This document shows, piece by piece, positions 33,444-39,405 of a stretch of 39,405 bases of DNA (positions are counted from its first letter, which is position 1; every line of letters starts with the position of its first letter). The notes under the pieces were generated by a model that searched no databases, was not told the DNA's origin, and saw only the letters and a list, made by a program, of their open reading frames with translations. A program made the position numbers and the translations under genes. Source of the DNA: an uncultured Prevotella sp. (GTDB lineage Bacteria; Bacteroidota; Bacteroidia; Bacteroidales; Bacteroidaceae); NCBI GenBank assembly GCA_947165435.1, contig CAMVAI010000025.1, positions 1 to 39,405 on the forward strand. Reading direction: 5' to 3'.

Positions 33444-35330
33444 ATGAGAAAAACTTTATTATTAGTTGCAGCAGCGGTCACAGCACTGTTCTCTGCATGC
33501 TCCGGCGACGAACTGGCCAATACCAATGTAGCTGACGGCAACATGGTGAACGTCTCGTTCAGTGCCAATCTCGACCAAGTGATGCCCACCCGTAGCGTGG
33601 CGGGCGAATCGGACGGCACAGCCGCCACCAGACTCTACGTAGCAGTTTATAATGCCGACAAGCAGCTGATTCCCGCCATCAGCCACATCGGTACGGATGC
33701 CGGCGGCAAGGACTTCGTCAACGTCAGCGGCAAGACAGCTACCGTCAACTTCCAACTGGTGAAGGGCCAGACCTACAACTTCGTGTTCTGGGCTCAGAAT
33801 CCTAATGCTACGGCTGGTGCTGTCGTCTTTGATCCGACAACGGGCAAGGTCAATGTTGAATACTCGATGATTGCGGCCAACGACGAGACGCTGGATGCCT
33901 TCACCGCCCATGTCAACGACCTGACGGTGACGGGTGCCCTGTCGCAGAACGTCACGCTGAAGCGCCCCTGGGCACAGGTGAACTACGGCTCTGCCCAGGC
34001 TGACTGGGACGCCGCCGTTGCTGCAGGCATCACCGTTGCCAAGAGCAAGGTGACCGTCAACAACGTGTACACCACGCTGAACGCCCTGACCGGCGAGGTG
34101 GGGGGTGAGGCCACGACGACCGACGTCGTGCTGGCAGCCAACACCATCCCTGCCTCGGCCGATACTCCGCGAACGCTGACCGTCAGCGGTACCAAATACA
34201 AGTACATCGGTCTGAACTACCTGCTGGTAGGCAACGAGGGACAGCAGTCGCTCATCAAGGCCGACCTGGAGATTCAGAAGGCTGACGGTACTGTCATCAA
34301 CACGCTGGCCTTCTCGAATGTTCCCGTTCAGCGCAACTACCGTACCAACATCGTCGGCAACCTGCTGACCAGCCAGACGCAGTTCAGCATCACGATTGAC
34401 CCGAACTATGAGGAACCAGACTACGTGGTGAGTGTTGCTGATCAAGTTCAGCTTAACGCTGTGATTTCTGCCATCAATGATGGTACTTCTACTGCCACTT
34501 CTATTAATCTCAACCCTGAGACTGGCAATGGTACTTTCGACTTCTCTGGTCTGACATCTCCACTTGTCAACGTACCTATTACTATTGCTCCAGGCGAAAC
34601 GGTTACAATTTCTAATCTGGAAGCTCAGCGAAATGTGGGTGGTAATAATCCCGCAGTGGCTGTACCAGCAAATACAACTGTAAACATTATAAAATCTAAT
34701 CTTGATGCAATAAGCAGTAGCGCAAATGCAAGAGCCATTAATGTGGAGGCTGGCTCAACGGTCAATATCTCTGGAACCAAGATTACTGGAACCAAGACCG
34801 ATGGTGCTGCCTACGGAAGTTATTCCCGCGGTATCAATGTGCTCGGCGAAGGTTCAACAATCACTGTTGATGGTGGTTCCGAAGTAAGCGGAATGTATGC
34901 TTTCAATCTTGTAAGCTCTGCTAAAAATAATAAGATTATTGTAAAGAACTCTAAGATTGAAGGCTGGGCTGCTGTCAATATCTGGAATGATGATAACGAA
35001 CTTGAATTTGAGAACTGCGAAATCAATAGTGTTAATAAATATAGTGGTACATCCAATACTTTTGCTGCCATTGTATTCAATGGTAAGAAGAATAATAAAC
35101 TGACCTTTACCGATTGTACCATTACAGTTAAGGCAGAAGGAGACCAGGCACAGTATTTGGTAGGTCTCTCAGGTACAGGAAATGAAGTTTATTTCAAAGG
35201 CAATACGACCATCACGGGTACTCGCACATTGGCAGACGCCCCTGTAGCCTACTTTGCAAGCGGTATGACAGAGGAAGACTGGATAGTAGATCATGAAGAT
35301 ACCGTAGTATTTAATTGGTCAAAAGACTAA
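33444..35330 (+). CDS. Surface lipoprotein A: DUF6562 stem with beta-helix-like C-terminus
   Basis: A 628-residue lipoprotein, first of three tandem paralogues. Signal MRKTLLLVAAAVTALFSA then Cys19; the next residues SGDE resemble the Bacteroidetes surface-export signal, so it is probably exposed. Residues about 25-320 form a DUF6562 domain (LVKGQTYNFVFWAQNP, VTLKRPWAQVNYGSAQ, VPVQRNYRTNIVGNLLTSQ). Residues about 330-628 are unlike those of the paralogues: Asn/Thr/Ser-rich turns (TVNISGTKITGTK, NNKIIVKNSKIEGWAAVNIW, LEFENCEINS, LTFTDCTITV) as in right-handed beta-helices. The second half is clearly AT-richer. Probably co-transcribed with the anchor gene before it. Confidence 0.82.
   Translation: MRKTLLLVAAAVTALFSACSGDELANTNVADGNMVNVSFSANLDQVMPTRSVAGESDGTAATRLYVAVYNADKQLIPAISHIGTDAGGKDFVNVSGKTATVNFQLVKGQTYNFVFWAQNPNATAGAVVFDPTTGKVNVEYSMIAANDETLDAFTAHVNDLTVTGALSQNVTLKRPWAQVNYGSAQADWDAAVAAGITVAKSKVTVNNVYTTLNALTGEVGGEATTTDVVLAANTIPASADTPRTLTVSGTKYKYIGLNYLLVGNEGQQSLIKADLEIQKADGTVINTLAFSNVPVQRNYRTNIVGNLLTSQTQFSITIDPNYEEPDYVVSVADQVQLNAVISAINDGTSTATSINLNPETGNGTFDFSGLTSPLVNVPITIAPGETVTISNLEAQRNVGGNNPAVAVPANTTVNIIKSNLDAISSSANARAINVEAGSTVNISGTKITGTKTDGAAYGSYSRGINVLGEGSTITVDGGSEVSGMYAFNLVSSAKNNKIIVKNSKIEGWAAVNIWNDDNELEFENCEINSVNKYSGTSNTFAAIVFNGKKNNKLTFTDCTITVKAEGDQAQYLVGLSGTGNEVYFKGNTTITGTRTLADAPVAYFASGMTEEDWIVDHEDTVVFNWSKD
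33597..34280 (+). repeat. 684-bp identical repeat, copy A
   Basis: Aligned by eye base by base with 35513-36196 and 37453-38136: no difference and no gap. It encodes most of the DUF6562 domain. Differences appear directly on both sides (one base at 33596; G/A at 34281 against copy C). Confidence 0.9.
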
Positions 35331-35362
35331 TTTGAATTAATTAGATTAAACATATTTAGATT

Positions 35363-37279
35363 ATGAAAAAGTCATTATTATTAGTTGCAGCAGCAGTCAC
35401 AGCACTGTTCTCTGCATGCTCCAGCGACGAATTGGCCAGCAGCGCCAACGACAGCAATGTCGTGAACGTCTCGTTCAGTGCCAATCTCGACCAAGTGATG
35501 CCCACCCGTAGTGTGGCGGGCGAATCGGACGGCACAGCCGCCACCAGACTCTACGTAGCAGTTTATAATGCCGACAAGCAGCTGATTCCCGCCATCAGCC
35601 ACATCGGTACGGATGCCGGCGGCAAGGACTTCGTCAACGTCAGCGGCAAGACAGCTACCGTCAACTTCCAACTGGTGAAGGGCCAGACCTACAACTTCGT
35701 GTTCTGGGCTCAGAATCCTAATGCTACGGCTGGTGCTGTCGTCTTTGATCCGACAACGGGCAAGGTCAATGTTGAATACTCGATGATTGCGGCCAACGAC
35801 GAGACGCTGGATGCCTTCACCGCCCATGTCAACGACCTGACGGTGACGGGTGCCCTGTCGCAGAACGTCACGCTGAAGCGCCCCTGGGCACAGGTGAACT
35901 ACGGCTCTGCCCAGGCTGACTGGGACGCCGCCGTTGCTGCAGGCATCACCGTTGCCAAGAGCAAGGTGACCGTCAACAACGTGTACACCACGCTGAACGC
36001 CCTGACCGGCGAGGTGGGGGGTGAGGCCACGACGACCGACGTCGTGCTGGCAGCCAACACCATCCCTGCCTCGGCCGATACTCCGCGAACGCTGACCGTC
36101 AGCGGTACCAAATACAAGTACATCGGTCTGAACTACCTGCTGGTAGGCAACGAGGGACAGCAGTCGCTCATCAAGGCCGACCTGGAGATTCAGAAGGCTG
36201 ACGGTACTGTCATCAACACGCTGGCTTTCTCGAACGTTCCCGTTCAGCGCAACTACCGTACCAACATCGTCGGCAATCTGCTGACCAGCCAGACGCAGTT
36301 CAGTATCACGCTGGATGAGAACTACGACAACGATAGGAATATTGATGCAGCCCCGAAACCTGCCGTTAATGTAGCTAATGCCGATGAATTGATTGCTGCC
36401 CTTTCTGATGGCTCAGGATTTAAGCAGTATGGTATTGTTAAACTGACAGAAGACATTGATATGACGGGCAAGACTGCAAAGTTTGGCTTGAACGGATACA
36501 ATGGCTCATTCAAGAATCTGACGCTTGATGGTGATGGACATAAGATTACAGGTCTTACTACTCCGCTGTTTAGTGGTACTTGGGCTGGTGATACACAGTT
36601 AGCCATCCAGAACCTTACCATTGAAGGTGCTAATATTGTGGAAACTTCTGCAGACCATCCGGGTACTGGTGTCTTTATTTGTGGTATCAGTGCAACGAAG
36701 TCTGTCCTCTTTGACAATTGCCACATCAAGAATTGTAACTTGACGACCAGTCATTATGGTGGTGGATTCTTTACGTATGCTGACGGTTATAATAATCCTA
36801 ATGACGGCCCCGTGTTCCAGACTGTCATTATTCGCAACAGTTCTGTTGAGGGCTGCACATTCAAGGCAAAGAAGTCTGTTGGTGCTATCTGTGGACATGC
36901 TACGGGTAATGCTTGGACAAAGATTCAGGTGGAGAATACCGTCGTGAAGGACAACACAATTATCAACACAGATGCCAACCGTAAGGATATTGTTGGTGCT
37001 GTCCTTGGTACTGTTGGTGTTGCAGGTACAGAAAGCAACGGTTTGACCGGAGGTACTTATCTGGTCAACCTGAATGTTACTGGTAATACGGTAAAATATA
37101 CTGATGGTGATTCTAATGAAGTAGAATTAGGTAACAACCACTGGGTAGGTCGTGTAGCCTCAACAGGTGGTAAGCTTTGGATTGACGATGTACTTCGTGC
37201 CAAGAATGAAGGCAGTGGTGATGTGTTCTACAAGGCAGATGGTACTACAGTTTCTGATGTAGATCATTTCATCGAGTAA
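35363..37279 (+). CDS. Surface lipoprotein B: DUF6562 stem with GLUG-like C-terminus
   Basis: A 638-residue paralogue, 32 bp after gene A. Signal MKKSLLLVAAAVTALFSA, Cys19, then SSDE. The DUF6562 domain (about 25-315) is the same protein sequence as in gene A through the shared block. From about residue 325 the sequence is new: PAVNVANADELIAALSDGSG, VKLTEDIDMTGK, GYNGSFKNLTLDGDGHKITG, IQNLTIEGANIVE, FDNCHIKNCNL, VGAICGHATGNAW. This is the pattern of pectate-lyase-like or GLUG-type parallel beta-helices. AT-richer than the stem. Confidence 0.82.
   Translation: MKKSLLLVAAAVTALFSACSSDELASSANDSNVVNVSFSANLDQVMPTRSVAGESDGTAATRLYVAVYNADKQLIPAISHIGTDAGGKDFVNVSGKTATVNFQLVKGQTYNFVFWAQNPNATAGAVVFDPTTGKVNVEYSMIAANDETLDAFTAHVNDLTVTGALSQNVTLKRPWAQVNYGSAQADWDAAVAAGITVAKSKVTVNNVYTTLNALTGEVGGEATTTDVVLAANTIPASADTPRTLTVSGTKYKYIGLNYLLVGNEGQQSLIKADLEIQKADGTVINTLAFSNVPVQRNYRTNIVGNLLTSQTQFSITLDENYDNDRNIDAAPKPAVNVANADELIAALSDGSGFKQYGIVKLTEDIDMTGKTAKFGLNGYNGSFKNLTLDGDGHKITGLTTPLFSGTWAGDTQLAIQNLTIEGANIVETSADHPGTGVFICGISATKSVLFDNCHIKNCNLTTSHYGGGFFTYADGYNNPNDGPVFQTVIIRNSSVEGCTFKAKKSVGAICGHATGNAWTKIQVENTVVKDNTIINTDANRKDIVGAVLGTVGVAGTESNGLTGGTYLVNLNVTGNTVKYTDGDSNEVELGNNHWVGRVASTGGKLWIDDVLRAKNEGSGDVFYKADGTTVSDVDHFIE
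35513..36196 (+). repeat. 684-bp identical repeat, copy B
   Basis: Same sequence as 33597-34280 and 37453-38136. The upstream neighbour base differs from A and C (T at 35512). Identity at third codon positions shows very recent copying or gene conversion. Confidence 0.9.
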
Positions 37280-37302
37280 TTTATATTGTAAAAACGAAAG
37301 TT

Positions 37303-39126
37303 ATGAAAAAGTCATTATTCCTCGCAGTTGCAGCAGTCACAGCACTGTTCTCTGCATGCTCCAGCGACGAAGTGGCCAGCAGCGCCAACGACAGCAATGT
37401 CGTGAACGTATCGTTCAGTGCCAACTTCGACCAAGTGATGCCCACCCGTAGCGTGGCGGGCGAATCGGACGGCACAGCCGCCACCAGACTCTACGTAGCA
37501 GTTTATAATGCCGACAAGCAGCTGATTCCCGCCATCAGCCACATCGGTACGGATGCCGGCGGCAAGGACTTCGTCAACGTCAGCGGCAAGACAGCTACCG
37601 TCAACTTCCAACTGGTGAAGGGCCAGACCTACAACTTCGTGTTCTGGGCTCAGAATCCTAATGCTACGGCTGGTGCTGTCGTCTTTGATCCGACAACGGG
37701 CAAGGTCAATGTTGAATACTCGATGATTGCGGCCAACGACGAGACGCTGGATGCCTTCACCGCCCATGTCAACGACCTGACGGTGACGGGTGCCCTGTCG
37801 CAGAACGTCACGCTGAAGCGCCCCTGGGCACAGGTGAACTACGGCTCTGCCCAGGCTGACTGGGACGCCGCCGTTGCTGCAGGCATCACCGTTGCCAAGA
37901 GCAAGGTGACCGTCAACAACGTGTACACCACGCTGAACGCCCTGACCGGCGAGGTGGGGGGTGAGGCCACGACGACCGACGTCGTGCTGGCAGCCAACAC
38001 CATCCCTGCCTCGGCCGATACTCCGCGAACGCTGACCGTCAGCGGTACCAAATACAAGTACATCGGTCTGAACTACCTGCTGGTAGGCAACGAGGGACAG
38101 CAGTCGCTCATCAAGGCCGACCTGGAGATTCAGAAGACTGATGGTACTGTCATCAACACGCTGGCCTTCTCCAACGTTCCCGTTCAGCGCAACTACCGCA
38201 CCAACATCGTCGGCAATCTGCTGACCAGTCAGGTGCAGTTTAACATCACGATTGACCCGAACTATGAGGATGACATAACTGGAAATAATGAGGTTATAGC
38301 AGAAGGTATTACCCGCTTTGACAATGTGTATTCAGTTACAAATGCTGCAGCCACATCCAATGCCATCAATACTATCTATGCCGATGCTAAAAACAACGGC
38401 ATTAGTGAGCTCACGATCAATCTGACGGAGGGCGACTTCACGCTCCCTGCAGCACTAACACCTTCTACTATCCATATTAAAGGTGCTGGCATAAATACAA
38501 AACTGACACCTGCTGGATATGAACTATATTATGACAACTGTACCCTTGACTTCTCTGACCTGACAATGGTTGGCTATCCTGTGTCTGTAGTTCCTAACTT
38601 CAGTCAGGAGCGTGGCTTGGTACACCTTTCAAAGGAAACCTATACGAATGTAACCTTTACACTCTGCAGATTGTTCTATGGAATAACATCCACATTTAAC
38701 AATTGCAAGTTCAATCAAGAAGAGTATCAATATAGTTTCTGTGCCTATGGAACAAAAGAAATGACGTTCAACGACTGCGAGTTCAGTTGTGTAGGAAAGG
38801 CTGCAAAGGTTTATGGCGTTGATGCTTCAAACCCTGCCACGGTCACTTTCAACCGTTGTAAGTTCACATGTGACGGCAGTGCTCGCCAGACTGCTGGTGA
38901 AGACTGGAAAGCAGCTATTGAAATTGATGCGCGATTTGACAATAATACCCATTTCACAGTCAATATCAACAATACCGTCAGCTGCACAGGCTTCTACACC
39001 GGCGAGAACACAGCTATCGCCAAGACTGATGCCAACTATCAGGGAACTCTCTACAATGTTGATAACGAAAGCGGAGACAAAATCGTAGTAAACATCGATG
39101 GCGTTCAGCAGACTAAAGCATGGTAA
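37303..39126 (+). CDS. Surface lipoprotein C: DUF6562 stem with distinct beta-helix-like C-terminus
   Basis: A 607-residue paralogue, 23 bp after gene B. Signal MKKSLFLAVAAVTALFSA, Cys19, SSDE. The DUF6562 domain is as in A and B except for a few residues near both ends (FDQVMP; QKTDGTV; QVQFNIT). From about residue 325 the C-terminus is unrelated in sequence to the other two: INTIYADAKNNGISELTINL, STIHIKGAGINTKLTPAGYE, and repeated FNNCKFNQ, FNDCEFSC, FNRCKFTC turns at roughly 25-residue spacing, again beta-helix-like. The end is NIDGVQQTKAW. Last gene of the locus before a repeat-rich tract. Confidence 0.82.
   Translation: MKKSLFLAVAAVTALFSACSSDEVASSANDSNVVNVSFSANFDQVMPTRSVAGESDGTAATRLYVAVYNADKQLIPAISHIGTDAGGKDFVNVSGKTATVNFQLVKGQTYNFVFWAQNPNATAGAVVFDPTTGKVNVEYSMIAANDETLDAFTAHVNDLTVTGALSQNVTLKRPWAQVNYGSAQADWDAAVAAGITVAKSKVTVNNVYTTLNALTGEVGGEATTTDVVLAANTIPASADTPRTLTVSGTKYKYIGLNYLLVGNEGQQSLIKADLEIQKTDGTVINTLAFSNVPVQRNYRTNIVGNLLTSQVQFNITIDPNYEDDITGNNEVIAEGITRFDNVYSVTNAAATSNAINTIYADAKNNGISELTINLTEGDFTLPAALTPSTIHIKGAGINTKLTPAGYELYYDNCTLDFSDLTMVGYPVSVVPNFSQERGLVHLSKETYTNVTFTLCRLFYGITSTFNNCKFNQEEYQYSFCAYGTKEMTFNDCEFSCVGKAAKVYGVDASNPATVTFNRCKFTCDGSARQTAGEDWKAAIEIDARFDNNTHFTVNINNTVSCTGFYTGENTAIAKTDANYQGTLYNVDNESGDKIVVNIDGVQQTKAW
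37453..38136 (+). repeat. 684-bp identical repeat, copy C
   Basis: Same sequence as copies A and B; divergence restarts at 38137. Beyond that point, up to about 38270, copy C shows scattered silent and non-silent changes, and then the C-termini lose all similarity. Confidence 0.9.
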
Positions 39127-39166
39127 TAACAAAGAACATATTTATTAACAATTAACTAAAGTAACA

Positions 39167-39205
39167 ATGAAAGTAACTACTCAGCACCTCCCGGTGCATG
39201 AGTAG
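39167..39205 (+). other. Possible 12-codon micro-ORF inside a hairpin
   Basis: ATG at 39167 opens MKVTTQHLPVHE and a stop. The ATG has an AT-rich upstream context (TAACAATG), but the frame coincides with the hairpin at 39172-39210, so coding may be accidental. Confidence 0.3.
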
Positions 39206-39210
39206 TTACT
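39172..39210 (+). terminator. Long hairpin after lipoprotein C
   Basis: AGTAACTACTCA (39172-39183) pairs fully with TGAGTAGTTACT (39199-39210). Inside, GCACC pairs with GGTGC around a TCCC loop, with one bulged A. Seventeen pairs in all. It lies 46 bp after the last lipoprotein gene, with no T run; it may end transcription or mark a mobile or repeated element. Confidence 0.55.
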
Positions 39211-39258
39211 ACATCAACCGGTGATGGCAGATGACGTCCACTATCTGTTCACCACTGC

Positions 39259-39295
39259 GAAAACAGCGTTTTCTTGCGAAGAAAACGCTGTTTTC
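39259..39295. repeat. Perfect 17-bp inverted repeat
   Basis: GAAAACAGCGTTTTCTT (39259-39275) and its exact complement (39279-39295) are separated by GCG. The flanks TGC/GCA extend the pairing with a TT bulge. A related word, GGAAAACGG, follows at 39302-39310. Confidence 0.85.
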
Positions 39296-39339
39296 TTGCA
39301 TGGAAAACGGTATTTCCTTGCCCAGTGACACCACTCCCA

Positions 39340-39402
39340 GCCTCTCCATGAAAATTAGTAGCCTCTCCATGAAAATTACTCATTGCTCCACGAAAATTAG
39401 TA
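39340..39402 (+). repeat. 21-bp tandem repeats at window edge
   Basis: Three units of 21 bp start at 39340, 39361 and 39382. Units 1 and 2 share GCCTCTCCATGAAAATTA; unit 3 is diverged (GCTCCACGAAAATTAGTA). The array probably continues beyond the window, as GCC follows unit 3. Confidence 0.8.
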
Positions 39403-39405
39403 GCC

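Larger units (their letters stand above)
39249..39404 (-). other. Partial open frame at right edge, through repeats
   Basis: On the minus strand a frame enters from the window edge and ends at TGA 39251-39249; it contains the repeated words NFHGEA/NFRGA from the 21-bp repeats and ends KKTLFSQW. It could be the end of a repeat protein or, more likely, a chance frame in repeats. Confidence 0.2.

Noticed and set aside
39340..39402. CRISPR array
   Set aside because: Units are 21 bp and directly abut without spacers, unit 3 is diverged, and no cas gene is near.

Overview
The window looks like chromosomal DNA of a member of the Bacteroidales, most likely Prevotellaceae. The reasons are the repeated promoter form TTTG-N19-21-TAnnTTTG, the near absence of Shine-Dalgarno sites, typical Bacteroidetes gene neighbourhoods (parA-parB-DUF5683-LysM lytic transglycosylase-RelA/SpoT; rsfS-ftsH-cdsA), C-terminal tails of the type IX secretion kind, GH97 and GH5 enzymes, and surface lipoproteins with the DUF6562 fimbrillin-like domain. 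Genus and species cannot be fixed from the sequence alone.

Layout. 1-3956 (minus): a leftward housekeeping block of parA, parB, DUF5683, a lytic transglycosylase and the start of a RelA/SpoT gene. 4109-11931 (plus): a divergent promoter with operator-like repeats drives a 1723-residue secreted protein, a GLUG/leucine-rich-repeat-type secreted protein and a 47-residue small protein. 11957-13992 (plus): surE and lpxB. 13952-20047 (minus): DUF4886, a small sigma-70 factor, a GH5 glycanase, cdsA, ftsH and rsfS. 20155-27880 (plus): tRNA-Gln(CTG), class II ribonucleotide reductase nrdJ, folB, an N-acetylmuramoyl-L-alanine amidase, an MlaD/MCE protein and dnaA. 27864-29861 (minus): a GH97 alpha-glycosidase that overlaps the end of dnaA.

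29900-39405 is accessory. It holds an orphan MNT nucleotidyltransferase antitoxin whose HEPN partner is reduced to 19 codons, bracketed by two copies of a promoter-like 57-bp repeat. Then comes what looks like one surface-structure locus, all on plus: a standard promoter, a ~400-nt leader with nested long-range helices, a membrane-anchored AraC-type regulator, 21-bp-spaced CTGACAA repeats in front of a promoter lacking its -33 box, a DUF3575 protein, a fimbrial-anchor-like lipoprotein, and three tandem lipoproteins. Those three share a DUF6562 N-terminal domain that is identical at DNA level over 684 bp, joined to three unrelated, AT-richer C-terminal domains of beta-helix style. The locus ends in a palindrome- and repeat-rich stretch at the window edge.

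The most notable candidate for something undescribed is this last locus: a regulator with a structured leader controlling a family of surface lipoproteins with homogenised stems and diversified tips.
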